Source: Pseudoalteromonas undina | Lineage (GTDB): Bacteria > Pseudomonadota > Gammaproteobacteria > Enterobacterales > Alteromonadaceae | Reading direction: 5' to 3' | Assembly: GCF_000238275.3 (NCBI RefSeq) | Contig: NZ_AHCF03000003.1 | Coordinates: 372,001 to 436,000 of the forward strand | DNA length: 64,000 nucleotides | Shown here: in pieces, positions 36,206-45,233 of the stretch | Layout of the letters: each line of letters starts with the position of its first letter | Position numbering within the stretch: position 1 is the first letter of the stretch | Program-made: the position numbers and the translations under genes | Notes under the pieces: model-generated | Told to the model about the DNA's origin: nothing | Database searches by the model: none | Seen by the model: only the letters and a program-made list of their open reading frames with translations

Positions 36206-37138
36206 ATGAAAAAATTAGTGATTGCAGCCGCGATTATTGCTGCAGGTGTGGGTGGCGTAAGCTATGCAAACTATGTAGCAACCCAAGAGGTACGCGCTGA
36301 GGTTGATAAGCAGTTGGCTTTGGTTAGCGAACAAACAGGTGCCAGCTTTAACTATGCAGAACTATCGGCGAGTGTTATTTCAAATAGTGTTGCCATTAGT
36401 AATATAGAAGTGACCAGCCCTGAGGGTGAAAATATTGCCACGGTTGAGCATGTGGAAGTGACAGGTTACGAAACCGATAAAATATCGCCACATACTGCTT
36501 TTACACTGAAGAACTTCCAATTTGATAAAAGCTTTGTCGCTACACTGCCTGCAGATACTAATGCACAACTAGCCTCGGCCAGTTATGATTTACACTCATC
36601 ATTAGATTACGATGAGCAATCAGGTAACAGCGATATAGTTGTTAAACTGCACGCCAACGATATTGCCAGCATTGATATGAATATGGGACTTGCTAATTCT
36701 AAAGCGCTTATGGATGCTTCACTAGAAATAAGCAAAGCTCAGCAAACAGCAGGTGATACACCGCTTACTTATGAGCAAGAGTTGCAACAGCAAACACTTA
36801 TTATGCAAGCAATGAGCAAGTTAGAGCCACGTACTATGAGTGTAATGCTCGATAACCAAGGCGAGTTAAGTGGTTTGCTAGAAAGTGAATTAGCCAAACA
36901 AGGTATGACACTAGAGCAGATGCAAATGATGCTAGCTCAACAGTTACAGCAAGCGCCGGTAACCGAAGAAATAGCGCAAGCATTAACTGACTTTGCTAAA
37001 GGTCTAAATTCGCTTAGTGTCTCAGCTAAACTGCCTGAAGGTAAAACCATGATGGAAGTAAATCAGCAGCTAATGATGTTAGCAGGGCAACCCGAAGAGC
37101 TGGTTAAATTTATAAATTTAGAAGTAAAAGGCAAATAA
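36206..37138 (+). CDS. Hypothetical exported or membrane-anchored protein
   Basis: A 310-residue protein with an N-terminal hydrophobic segment (KKLVIAAAIIAAGVGGVSYA) that may be a signal peptide or anchor. The middle is beta-rich and repeats short structural phrases (LSASVISNSVAISNIEVTSPEGENIATVEHVEV), reminiscent of AsmA- or DUF945-type periplasmic proteins. The C-terminus is helical and rich in M and Q. No catalytic motif is seen. The ribosome site AAGGA is good. It is monocistronic, closed by a strong terminator. Confidence 0.6.
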   Translation: MKKLVIAAAIIAAGVGGVSYANYVATQEVRAEVDKQLALVSEQTGASFNYAELSASVISNSVAISNIEVTSPEGENIATVEHVEVTGYETDKISPHTAFTLKNFQFDKSFVATLPADTNAQLASASYDLHSSLDYDEQSGNSDIVVKLHANDIASIDMNMGLANSKALMDASLEISKAQQTAGDTPLTYEQELQQQTLIMQAMSKLEPRTMSVMLDNQGELSGLLESELAKQGMTLEQMQMMLAQQLQQAPVTEEIAQALTDFAKGLNSLSVSAKLPEGKTMMEVNQQLMMLAGQPEELVKFINLEVKGK

Positions 37139-37170
37139 TAGAATAAGTTGCCAGCTTCCAGTTTAATGTA

Positions 37171-37204
37171 AAAAGCCGTACTTGATTATTCAAGTACGGC
37201 TTTT
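37171..37204 (+). terminator. Terminator, bidirectional
   Basis: A perfect stem AAAAGCCGTACTTG/CAAGTACGGCTTTT with a 6-base loop, between the exported-protein gene and the convergent serA. Confidence 0.92.
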
Positions 37205-37211
37205 ATTATTT

Positions 37212-37274
37212 TAGCTGATAGCTGATAGCTGATAGCTGATAGCTGATAGCTGATAGCTGATAGCTGATAGCTGA
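37212..37274. repeat. Heptanucleotide tandem repeat, TAGCTGA x9
   Basis: Nine perfect units lie between the terminator at 37171 and the serA stop codon (37279), so the array is within the serA 3' end region. Confidence 0.97.
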
Positions 37275-37278
37275 TTAT

Positions 37279-38508
37279 TTAGTGAAGAATACGGGCTCTA
37301 ATTGTGCCTTCAACAGCACTGAGTTCTTTTAGTGCTACTTCAGATTGAACGGTGTCTACGTCAATAACCACGTAACCAATTGCTTCGTCTGTTTGTAAGT
37401 ACTGTGCGGCAATATTAATACCATGCTGAGCAAACGCTTGGTTAATTTGCGTTAACACGCCAGGGCGGTTGTGGTGCACGTGTAACAAGCGACTACGGTT
37501 GGCAAGTTCTGGTAATGATACTTCAGGGAAGTTAACTGCTGTAATAGTTGAGCCATTATCTGAGTACTTAGCGAGTTTACCTGCTACTTCAATACCAATA
37601 TTCTCTTGTGCTTCTTGAGTCGACCCCCCAATGTGCGGCGTTAAAATAACGTTGTCGAATTCACGTAGTGGCGAAATAAACTCTTCATCGTTTGATTTAG
37701 GCTCAACTGGGAATACATCAATGGCTGCACCGCTAAGCTTCTTCTCTGTTAGTGCTTCAGCTAGGGCGTCAATGTCAACCACAGTACCGCGAGAAGCATT
37801 AATTAAAATAGCGCCTTGCTTCATCACGGCAAGCTCTGCTGTTCCAATCAAGTTTTTAGTTTGCGGTGTCTCTGGAACATGTAAACTAATAATATCAGCG
37901 CGTTGCAACAGCTGCGTTAAGTTATGTACTTGTGTAGCATTACCTAAAGATAGTTTGTCTTCAATGTCGTAATACTCCACGTTCATACCAATATTTTCAG
38001 CCATAATACCCAGCTGAGTACCAATGTGGCCGTAACCAATAATACCTAAGGTTTTGCCGCGAGCTTCAAACGAGCCATTAGCTGTTTTTAACCAGCCGCC
38101 ACGATGGGCAGCGGCATTACGCTGTGGAATACCACGTAATAACAGCAATATTTCACCAAGTACAAGCTCAGCCACAGAGCGAGTATTTGAAAACGGTGCA
38201 TTAAATACCGCAATACCGCGCTCACGCGCTGCGTTTAAATCTACTTGGTTTGTGCCAATACAAAAACAACCTACAGCAACTAGCTTTTCAGCTGCGTTTA
38301 ATACAGATTCGTTAATATGAGTACGAGAACGAAGCCCTACAAAGTGCACATCTTTAATGCGCTCTATAAGTTCGTCCTCTGGCAACGATGTTTTAACGTA
38401 GTCGATATTGCTATAACCGTTACGTTTTAGCGTTTCAACAGCGCTTTGGTGAACACCTTCAAGCAAGAGAATTTTAATTTTGTCTTTTGCTAACGATACC
38501 TTACTCAT
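37279..38508 (-). CDS. serA: D-3-phosphoglycerate dehydrogenase
   Basis: SerA oxidises 3-phosphoglycerate with NAD+, the first step of serine synthesis. The Rossmann motif GIIGYGHIGTQ, the conserved RSRTH, SRGTVVDIDAL and HIGGST (catalytic His) are present, with an ACT domain at the C-terminus (LLHVHHNRPGVLTQINQAF...AQYLQT) for serine feedback. At 409 residues it matches the short enterobacterial form. ATG 38508 is preceded by AGGA at the right distance; ATG 38514 is not. It follows rpiA by 9 bases in an rpiA-serA operon. Confidence 0.96.
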   Translation of the reverse strand: MSKVSLAKDKIKILLLEGVHQSAVETLKRNGYSNIDYVKTSLPEDELIERIKDVHFVGLRSRTHINESVLNAAEKLVAVGCFCIGTNQVDLNAARERGIAVFNAPFSNTRSVAELVLGEILLLLRGIPQRNAAAHRGGWLKTANGSFEARGKTLGIIGYGHIGTQLGIMAENIGMNVEYYDIEDKLSLGNATQVHNLTQLLQRADIISLHVPETPQTKNLIGTAELAVMKQGAILINASRGTVVDIDALAEALTEKKLSGAAIDVFPVEPKSNDEEFISPLREFDNVILTPHIGGSTQEAQENIGIEVAGKLAKYSDNGSTITAVNFPEVSLPELANRSRLLHVHHNRPGVLTQINQAFAQHGINIAAQYLQTDEAIGYVVIDVDTVQSEVALKELSAVEGTIRARILH

Positions 38509-38517
38509 AACCATATC

Positions 38518-39171
38518 CTATTTAATTTGTGGCCCATTTTTAGTGCCGATAATTACTTTATCAGCACCACGCTCTGCAAATAGGCCGTTGGTGACTACGC
38601 CAACAATTTGATTTATTTGTGTTTCAAGCTGTTTAGCATGGGTAATTTTTAAATTATGTACGTCTAAAATAACGTTGCCGTTATCGGTTACAACACCGTG
38701 GCGATACACAGGGTCACCGCCAAGTTTTAATAATTCGCGGGCAACATAGCTGCGCGCCATCGGAATAACTTCAACCGGCAGTGGGAAGTCTCCTAAGGTA
38801 TCGACTAGTTTTGTATCATCAACAATGCATACAAACTGTTTTGCTACTGCTGCCACTATTTTTTCGCGGGTAAGCGCCGCACCGCCGCCTTTGATCATTT
38901 CATTTAAGGCGTTAATTTCATCTGCGCCATCAACGTATACATCAAGTGCTGCTACATCGTTAAGCTCAAACACTTCTATGCCAAGCTCTTTTAAGCGCGC
39001 TGTAGATGCTTCTGAACTTGATACTGCGCCAACGATGGTGTCTTTAACTGTGCCTAGGGCATCAATAAAGTGATTAACGGTTGAGCCTGTACCTACACCT
39101 ACTATGGTGTTTTCTTTTACAAACTCGAGTGCAGCCCACGCAGCTGCTTTTTTTAATTCATCTTGTGTCAT
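38518..39171 (-). CDS. rpiA: Ribose-5-phosphate isomerase A
   Basis: Interconverts ribose 5-phosphate and ribulose 5-phosphate in the non-oxidative pentose phosphate pathway. Family landmarks are [40 protein letters not shown] and the C-terminal [14 protein letters not shown]. At 217 residues the length is standard. It lies upstream of serA on the same strand, 9 bases apart, in the conserved ygfA-rpiA-serA neighbourhood. Confidence 0.96.
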   Translation of the reverse strand: MTQDELKKAAAWAALEFVKENTIVGVGTGSTVNHFIDALGTVKDTIVGAVSSSEASTARLKELGIEVFELNDVAALDVYVDGADEINALNEMIKGGGAALTREKIVAAVAKQFVCIVDDTKLVDTLGDFPLPVEVIPMARSYVARELLKLGGDPVYRHGVVTDNGNVILDVHNLKITHAKQLETQINQIVGVVTNGLFAERGADKVIIGTKNGPQIK

Positions 39172-39222
39172 TGTTGTCTGCTCATTGGTGTCAAAATAGC
39201 TGTTAGTTTACAAGATTAGTTG

Positions 39223-39819
39223 TTACCAACAGTAGGTTTTATCGGGTGTTATGATCGTTTTTAGTGGTACATCCCACGATTCAATCGGTAACTCATCGAC
39301 TTGTTGGCACGCATGTGCGAGGCCAATAAGTTGCGGTTGTTGCCAATGTTGTTCGTATAAACGTGCCAATGTTCTATCGTAAAACCCACCTCCCATTCCA
39401 AGGCGATTACCAAATTTATCAAATGCCACTAATGGCATTAAAACGTAATCAAGCTCAGGTAATGGGCATATTTGAGAGCAATTCAGCTTAGGCTCCAAGA
39501 TACCATAGCGATTTGCTCTCATGGGTGAGTTTTTTTCATAGCGTTGAAATAGTAAATTAGCCCCATTAAATGGATGGATTATGGGCAGGTAAATAGCCTG
39601 GTCAGTGTTCCATAATTCATTAATTAACAATGAAGTATCTAATTCTCCATCATTACTTAAATAAAGCGCGATATGGCTTTTTTTGGCCGGATTTATGCTT
39701 TTTAAGTGTTGAATAAAATTCACTTTAAGCGATTCGGCGGCTAATTCTTGCTGGTTTTTTGATAGGTTATTACGTGCTTTACGAATATCGTGTCTTATTT
39801 GTGCGCGATTATTACTCAT
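39223..39819 (-). CDS. ygfA: 5-formyltetrahydrofolate cyclo-ligase
   Basis: ATP-dependent conversion of 5-formyl-THF to 5,10-methenyl-THF. The signature is GNRLGMGGGFYDRTLA near residue 145, with a basic N-terminal helix (IRHDIRKARNNLSKNQQE). At 198 residues the length is normal. It lies upstream of rpiA and serA. I looked for the 6S RNA gene that often precedes ygfA; instead a protein gene sits 18 bases upstream. Confidence 0.9.
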   Translation of the reverse strand: MSNNRAQIRHDIRKARNNLSKNQQELAAESLKVNFIQHLKSINPAKKSHIALYLSNDGELDTSLLINELWNTDQAIYLPIIHPFNGANLLFQRYEKNSPMRANRYGILEPKLNCSQICPLPELDYVLMPLVAFDKFGNRLGMGGGFYDRTLARLYEQHWQQPQLIGLAHACQQVDELPIESWDVPLKTIITPDKTYCW

Positions 39820-39837
39820 TAAATAACTTAACCGTAA

Positions 39838-40383
39838 TTAAAAAGAGAATAAATTAGGAAATAATAAGTACAAAGCAAGTACAATAAGCAATATTACGGC
39901 TGTAGAAATCAGCGAATATAAAACAAGGTTGCCGCGTTTTTTGGGCTCAGTAGAGAGAGGCTCATCAAGCATTAAATCGTCATCTTCCCATACTTCATTA
40001 TTTTCATCAGGTAATGATAATTCAACTTCAGGGAGGCGTTGCTCAATATCTTCTAGTTTTTCTTCAAGGCGAATTAGGCTACTGGTAATGTAATCTAGGG
40101 CGTCAAATAAGCGCTGATCTCGCTGGCTGTCGTGCGCTTTTTGAGAAGTAGCTTGTGTAGGGGCTGTTTGCTGAAGTTTGCTTTTGATCCCCAGCGTTGA
40201 AAGTAACTTAGCTTGCTTAAGGGCTTTCTCTTTGTTGCTAGGAGCAAACAGCGGCTTGCCATTAAAAAATGCCGCCACCTTTTCAGGTGAGGTTTTTAGT
40301 TTTTCTGTCAGTGCATTGGTCACTGCTTGGCTGTCTGCGCCTTCTGCAAGTCCTACAAATATAACACGAAAATTGTCGGCCAT
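39838..40383 (-). CDS. Hypothetical tail-anchored protein
   Basis: Unrecognised, 181 residues. The first 75 residues look like a small alpha/beta domain (FRVIFVGLAEGADSQAVTNALTEKLKTSPEKVAAFFNGKPL). A predicted coiled coil follows (DALDYITSSLIRLEEKLEDIEQRL), then an acidic linker, then one C-terminal membrane helix (LVLYSLISTAVILLIVLALYLLF). It is 18 bases upstream of ygfA and probably cotranscribed with it. No function is claimed. Confidence 0.6.
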   Translation of the reverse strand: MADNFRVIFVGLAEGADSQAVTNALTEKLKTSPEKVAAFFNGKPLFAPSNKEKALKQAKLLSTLGIKSKLQQTAPTQATSQKAHDSQRDQRLFDALDYITSSLIRLEEKLEDIEQRLPEVELSLPDENNEVWEDDDLMLDEPLSTEPKKRGNLVLYSLISTAVILLIVLALYLLFPNLFSF

Positions 40384-40480
40384 TTTTTATCCCTAACACG
40401 CTTTATTGTATAAGCAGAGTATATACCTAAAATGTTAAACAGTTCGAGACTGTTTTATGACTAACTTAATACACATAGCA

Positions 40481-40505
40481 AAACGGCCCTAAAAAGGGCC
40501 GTTTT
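40481..40505 (-). terminator. Terminator of metK
   Basis: AAAACGGCCCTTTTTAGGGCCGTTTT read on the minus strand: a strong GC stem with T run, 17 bases after the metK stop. Confidence 0.85.
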
Positions 40506-40522
40506 AATATTAGCTAGGTGGC

Positions 40523-41674
40523 TTACAGGCCAGCTGCTGCGCGAAGTGCGTCTGCTTTATCTGTGCGTTCCCATGGGAATTCATCACGGCCAAAGTGGCC
40601 GTAAGCCGCTGTTGGTAGATAAATAGGGCGCTCAAGATCAAGCATTTGAATTAGGCCGTAAGGGCGTAAGTCAAAGTGTTCACGAATAAGTTCGATTAAA
40701 CGCGCTTCTTCTAATTTACCTGTGCCAAATGTTTCAACACTGATAGATGTTGGCTCTGCAACACCAATAGCATAAGACACCTGAAGTTCACACTTGTCAG
40801 CAAGGCCAGCAGCAACAATGTTTTTAGCAACATAACGTGCAGCATAAGCCGCTGAGCGGTCAACTTTTGATGGATCTTTACCAGAGAAAGCACCACCACC
40901 GTGACGAGCCATGCCACCGTAAGTATCTACAATGATTTTACGACCAGTTAAACCACAGTCACCCATTGGTCCACCAATTACAAAACGACCAGTTGGGTTA
41001 ATAAAGAATTTAGTGGCACTAGTAATCAGCTCAGCAGGAAGTACTGGCTTAATAATCGTTTCCATTACCGCTTCTACTAAATCACTTTGCGATACATCTT
41101 CGCTGTGCTGAGTAGAAAGTACAACGGCATCAATGCCTACTGGCTTGCCATTTTCGTATGCAAACGTAACCTGTGATTTTGCATCTGGACGCAACCAGTT
41201 AAGCTCGCCGCTTTTACGTACTTGTGCTTGGCGTTGTACTAAACGGTGAGAATAAGTAATTGGAGCAGGCATTAATACTTCAGTTTCGTTACATGCGTAA
41301 CCAAACATTAGGCCTTGGTCGCCAGCGCCTTGCTCTTCAGGGCTTGTACGGTCAACACCTTGGTTAATGTCAGGAGACTGTTTACCAATAGTGTTTAAAA
41401 TTGCACACGAATCGGCATCAAAGCCCATGTCTGAATGTGTGTAACCAATTTCACGTACTGTTTTACGTGTAATTTCTTCGATATCAACCCATGCGCTAGT
41501 AGTGATTTCACCACCAACCATAACCATACCGGTTTTAACGTAAGTTTCACACGCTACACGGGCATGAGAGTCTTGCTCTAGGATAGCATCAAGTACCGCA
41601 TCAGAAATTTGATCGGCGATTTTATCCGGATGACCTTCAGAAACAGATTCAGAAGTAAATAAATGTTTTGCCAT
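40523..41674 (-). CDS. metK: S-adenosylmethionine synthetase
   Basis: Makes AdoMet from methionine and ATP. Signatures are [24 protein letters not shown] at the N-terminus, [12 protein letters not shown], and [22 protein letters not shown]. The start is ATG 41674 ([10 protein letters not shown]), the family-typical beginning; an in-frame ATG at 41689 adds five residues. At 383 residues the length is normal. The MetJ-type operator about 110 bases upstream fits methionine repression. It is divergent from tkt, a neighbourhood known in related bacteria. Confidence 0.97.
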   Translation of the reverse strand: MAKHLFTSESVSEGHPDKIADQISDAVLDAILEQDSHARVACETYVKTGMVMVGGEITTSAWVDIEEITRKTVREIGYTHSDMGFDADSCAILNTIGKQSPDINQGVDRTSPEEQGAGDQGLMFGYACNETEVLMPAPITYSHRLVQRQAQVRKSGELNWLRPDAKSQVTFAYENGKPVGIDAVVLSTQHSEDVSQSDLVEAVMETIIKPVLPAELITSATKFFINPTGRFVIGGPMGDCGLTGRKIIVDTYGGMARHGGGAFSGKDPSKVDRSAAYAARYVAKNIVAAGLADKCELQVSYAIGVAEPTSISVETFGTGKLEEARLIELIREHFDLRPYGLIQMLDLERPIYLPTAAYGHFGRDEFPWERTDKADALRAAAGL

Positions 41675-41776
41675 TGTAATTATGCTCACAAATATTGCGC
41701 TTCACAAACGTCGGTATTAGCGCTAAAAAATTAAGGCGCGTATTTTATCTAAAACAAGCGAACTTGCATAGTTTTT

Positions 41777-41800
41777 TTACGCCTAGACGTCTAAATAAAA
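41777..41800 (-). promoter_or_regulatory. MetJ operator upstream of metK
   Basis: A consensus box AGACGTCT (41785-41792) flanked by weaker 8-mers in register (TTACGCCT and AAATAAAA). It lies between the divergent metK and tkt genes. Confidence 0.7.
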
Positions 41801-41939
41801 TATATAATAGTAAATGGTTCTTAAAAAATATTCATAATGTCCTATTTTTATGGGTTTTTAATTGCACACAGCCCCTACAATAAGTAAGAATGGAGGTATA
41901 TAAATACCCGCGCAAATACATATAAAGGTAGGAGAATTC

Positions 41940-43931
41940 ATGCCATCTCGCAAAGAACTTGCAAATGCTATTCGCGTCTTGTCAATGGACGCAGTACAAA
42001 AGGCCAAATCTGGTCACCCTGGAGCCCCTATGGGCATGGCTGATATCGCAGAAGTATTATGGCGCGATTATCTAAAACATAACCCAACAAATCCAGAGTG
42101 GGCTGACCGAGATCGATTTATACTCTCAAATGGTCACGGTTCAATGCTAATTTATTCTCTATTGCATTTAAGTGGTTATGATTTACCACTGGACGAAATT
42201 AAAAACTTCCGCCAAATGCACTCTAAAACACCAGGCCACCCAGAATATGGATATGCGCCAGGAATTGAAACCACTACGGGTCCATTAGGTCAAGGGATCA
42301 CAAATGCCGTAGGTATGGCAATTGCTGAAAAAGCATTAGCCGCTCAATTTAACCGTGAAGGCCATGACATTGTTGATCACCACACTTACGCATTTATGGG
42401 TGATGGTTGTTTAATGGAAGGTATTTCTCATGAAGCCTGTTCGCTTGCTGGCACATTAGGCCTAGGCAAGTTAGTGGCATTTTGGGATGACAACGGCATT
42501 TCAATCGACGGTGAAGTTGAAGGCTGGTTTAGCGATGACACACCAGCACGTTTTAAAGCATACGGCTGGCATGTAATTAGCGACGTTGATGGCCACGATA
42601 GCGATGCTGTAAGTGCTGCAATTAGCGAAGCAAAAAGCGTGACCGACAAACCAACGCTAATTTGTTGTAAAACAGTGATTGGTTATGGCTCACCTAATAA
42701 ATCAGGTAGCCACGACTGTCATGGCGCACCACTAGGTGATGACGAAATTAAAGCATCTCGCGAGTTCCTAGGTTGGACGGGTGATGCATTTGAAATCCCT
42801 GCTGACATTTATGCACAGTGGGATAACAAAGAAAAAGGCCAACAGCTTGAAGCAAGCTGGGATGAGAAATTTGCCGCATACGAGCAAGCATTCCCAGAGC
42901 TCGCTGCTGAATACAAACGCCGTACAAATTCAGATTTACCTGCTGATTGGGCTGAAAAGTCACAAGCGTATATTGAGCAGTTACAAGCAAACCCAGCAAA
43001 CCCAGCATCACGTAAAGCATCGCAAAATGCATTAAACGCATTTGGTCCGTTACTACCTGAGTTTATGGGTGGCTCTGCCGATTTAGCAGGTTCAAACTTA
43101 ACAATTTGGGATGGCTCTAAAGGCTTAACGGCAGACGATGCAAGTGGTAACTACGTTTACTACGGTGTGCGTGAGTTTGGTATGTCGGCAATTATGAATG
43201 GTATTGCACTTCATAAAGGCTTTATCCCTTACGGTGCAACGTTCTTAATGTTTATGGAATACGCACGCAACGCGGTTCGTATGGCTGCATTAATGAAGCA
43301 ACCAAGCATTTTTGTATACACGCACGATTCAATTGGTTTAGGTGAAGATGGTCCAACTCACCAACCAGTAGAGCAAATTGCCAGCATGCGTTTAACGCCT
43401 AACCTTTACAACTGGCGCCCATGTGACCAAGTTGAGTCGGCAATTGCATGGCAACAAGCTATTGAACGTAAAGACGGTCCTACATCATTAATCTTTACTC
43501 GCCAAGGCTTAGAGCAACAAGCACGTGATGCACAGCAATTAAGCGACGTTAAAAAGGGTGGTTACATCCTAAGTTGTGACGGCAACCCAGAACTTATTCT
43601 TATTGCTACCGGCTCTGAAGTACAACTAGCGCAAGACTCTGCGAAAGAGCTACGTGCGCAGGGTAAAAAGGTACGTGTTGTATCTATGCCGTGTACTGAT
43701 GCGTTTGAAGATCAATCGCCTGAGTACAAAGAAAGCGTATTACCAGCAAGCGTTTCACGTCGCGTAGCGATTGAAGCGGGTATTGCTGATTACTGGTACA
43801 AGTACGTAGGTCTAAATGGCGCCGTAGTCGGTATGACCACCTTTGGTGAGTCGGCACCAGCTAACGAGCTGTTTGAATTCTTCGGCTTTACCGTAGAAAA
43901 CATCGTTAATAAAGCAAACGCATTGTTTTAA
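41940..43931 (+). CDS. tkt: Transketolase
   Basis: A thiamine-diphosphate enzyme of the pentose phosphate pathway. The N-terminal domain has [18 protein letters not shown] and the ThDP/metal motif [14 protein letters not shown]...DDN. The middle domain has [17 protein letters not shown] and [20 protein letters not shown]. The C-terminal domain ends in [11 protein letters not shown]. At 663 residues the length is standard. A good ribosome site (AGGAG) precedes ATG, and a strong terminator follows. It is divergent from metK. Confidence 0.97.
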   Translation: MPSRKELANAIRVLSMDAVQKAKSGHPGAPMGMADIAEVLWRDYLKHNPTNPEWADRDRFILSNGHGSMLIYSLLHLSGYDLPLDEIKNFRQMHSKTPGHPEYGYAPGIETTTGPLGQGITNAVGMAIAEKALAAQFNREGHDIVDHHTYAFMGDGCLMEGISHEACSLAGTLGLGKLVAFWDDNGISIDGEVEGWFSDDTPARFKAYGWHVISDVDGHDSDAVSAAISEAKSVTDKPTLICCKTVIGYGSPNKSGSHDCHGAPLGDDEIKASREFLGWTGDAFEIPADIYAQWDNKEKGQQLEASWDEKFAAYEQAFPELAAEYKRRTNSDLPADWAEKSQAYIEQLQANPANPASRKASQNALNAFGPLLPEFMGGSADLAGSNLTIWDGSKGLTADDASGNYVYYGVREFGMSAIMNGIALHKGFIPYGATFLMFMEYARNAVRMAALMKQPSIFVYTHDSIGLGEDGPTHQPVEQIASMRLTPNLYNWRPCDQVESAIAWQQAIERKDGPTSLIFTRQGLEQQARDAQQLSDVKKGGYILSCDGNPELILIATGSEVQLAQDSAKELRAQGKKVRVVSMPCTDAFEDQSPEYKESVLPASVSRRVAIEAGIADYWYKYVGLNGAVVGMTTFGESAPANELFEFFGFTVENIVNKANALF

Positions 43932-43950
43932 GCGACTGCTTTAACATTTA

Positions 43951-43986
43951 AAAGCCCGTCCTGTGTATAGCAGGGCGGGCTTTTTT
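43951..43986 (+). terminator. Terminator of tkt
   Basis: The stem AAAGCCCGTCCTG/CAGGGCGGGCTTT (with one T-G pair) and a T run. The rest of the 298-base gap to 44229 shows nothing recognisable. Confidence 0.88.
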
Positions 43987-44229
43987 ATGAGTTGTACTTT
44001 TATTACCTCTCTAAAGCGCAGCGTCTCATCGCCCTCTTTATGCATAAATTACTAAAAGATCTGTTCGAAACTCGCAGCCCGTTGCTCGAAGCATATCTCT
44101 CTATAAAGTCGTTCATTTTTAATCTTTTGGCTTCTAAATGAGTAATTTTCACAGCACTTAACTTGCAAGGTTTTTGTGTATCAGGCACTGTGGAGGTAAC
44201 AAAATTATAAATTAATAACAGGAGTTAAC

Positions 44230-44544
44230 ATGCCAAAGTTCGATAACGTTAGTGTGGTTAAAAAAGCCAATGTATATTTTGATGGCAAAGTATCAAGCCG
44301 AACTGTGCTTTTAGGAAATGGTGAAGCGAAAACCTTGGGTTTTATGCAACCAGGTGAATTTGAGTTTAATACTAACCAAAAAGAGTGTATGGAGTTGTTA
44401 GCAGGGCAGTGGGATGTGTTATTACCAGGTGAAAGCGAGTGGAAAACATTTAATGCGGGTGAGTCATTTAATGTTGATGCTAATGTCAGCTTCCATGTAA
44501 AAGTAAGTGATTTTGCTGATTATTGCTGTTCATACACAGATTAA
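44230..44544 (+). CDS. ppnP: Pyrimidine/purine nucleoside phosphorylase PpnP
   Basis: A small cupin-fold enzyme of 104 residues (formerly YaiE, DUF1255) that phosphorolyses several nucleosides. The sequence is close to the family throughout: [60 protein letters not shown] and DYCCSY. The ribosome site AGGAG is strong. It stands alone between two terminators. Confidence 0.9.
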   Translation: MPKFDNVSVVKKANVYFDGKVSSRTVLLGNGEAKTLGFMQPGEFEFNTNQKECMELLAGQWDVLLPGESEWKTFNAGESFNVDANVSFHVKVSDFADYCCSYTD

Positions 44545-44576
44545 TTACATGAATGGTTAAATTATCAGCACCTCTG

Positions 44577-44602
44577 AAAGGCCGCTATCACGCGGCTTTT
44601 TG
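44577..44602 (+). terminator. Terminator of ppnP
   Basis: GCCGC-tatcac-GCGGC with flanking AAAG and a T run. Confidence 0.8.
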
Positions 44603-44734
44603 CATACTTAATGCTAAATGAATGATCTAAATCAGGTGGGGTAATAAATAATTGCTAAATTTAGCTATTTTCTCTTGTGTTAATTCGTTTAGCCCCCAAT
44701 ACTAACTGTGAGGTAACATAAAAAAGGATACCCT

Positions 44735-45091
44735 ATGAAAATTAATCTTTCTGGTCACCATGTTGACGTTACTGATTCTATTAAAGAACACATTAACGAA
44801 AAGTTTTCTAAAATTGAGAGTCATTTTCCATCATTGATAGCGCTCGACATTATTCTTTCAAAAGAGCATCACAAGTTCCAAGCAGAAATTAGTACAAATT
44901 ATGAAGGTGCGCGAATATCAGTTAAAGGGGAAAACGAGGTTATGTACCCAGCCATTTCAAGCGCAGCTAAAAAACTCGATGCCGCACTAAAGCATCGTAA
45001 AGGGCAAATAAAAGCGAACTTACATGAAAAGCCTGTAAGTACCACACCTGAAATAGCACACGAAATCATCCAAGAGATGGATTTAAATTAA
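44735..45091 (+). CDS. hpf: Ribosome hibernation-promoting factor, short form
   Basis: A 118-residue protein of the HPF/RaiA family. It binds the 30S decoding region and helps form inactive ribosomes in stationary phase. It starts with MKINLSGHHVDVTDSIKEHINEKFSKI and contains the conserved segment ISVKGENEVMYPAISSAAKKLDAAL with the basic KHRKGQIK. No C-terminal dimerisation domain is present, so it is the short form. It is monocistronic, closed by a strong terminator. The gene does not sit in the rpoN-hpf-ptsN cluster where an hpf is usually found, so it may be a second paralogue. Confidence 0.9.
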   Translation: MKINLSGHHVDVTDSIKEHINEKFSKIESHFPSLIALDIILSKEHHKFQAEISTNYEGARISVKGENEVMYPAISSAAKKLDAALKHRKGQIKANLHEKPVSTTPEIAHEIIQEMDLN

Positions 45092-45113
45092 TAACTAACA
45101 ATGTGTTATTTTT

Positions 45114-45137
45114 AAAAAGAGCCTAAGGGCTCTTTTT
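45114..45137 (+). terminator. Terminator of hpf
   Basis: AAAAAGAGCC-taa-GGGCTCTTTTTT, a strong symmetric hairpin. Confidence 0.9.
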
Positions 45138-45233
45138 TATTGCCTGTAAATTAGGTAAGTTATGCACTCACACAGTTTATTAATGATAAAAATTAATAAT
45201 AAAAGCACATAAAACACCAAATTTGAGAAGTTA

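Noticed and set aside
39820-40383. 6S RNA gene (ssrS) expected before ygfA
   Set aside because: Only 18 bases separate ygfA from a protein-coding frame upstream; no room or structure for 6S RNA.
41675-41939. SAM riboswitch in the metK leader
   Set aside because: No riboswitch-like conserved helices are seen; the consensus MetJ box accounts for regulation, as is normal in gammaproteobacteria.
44003-44188. Minus-strand open frame between tkt and ppnP as a small gene
   Set aside because: No ribosome site and no recognisable protein character; the tkt terminator is next to it.
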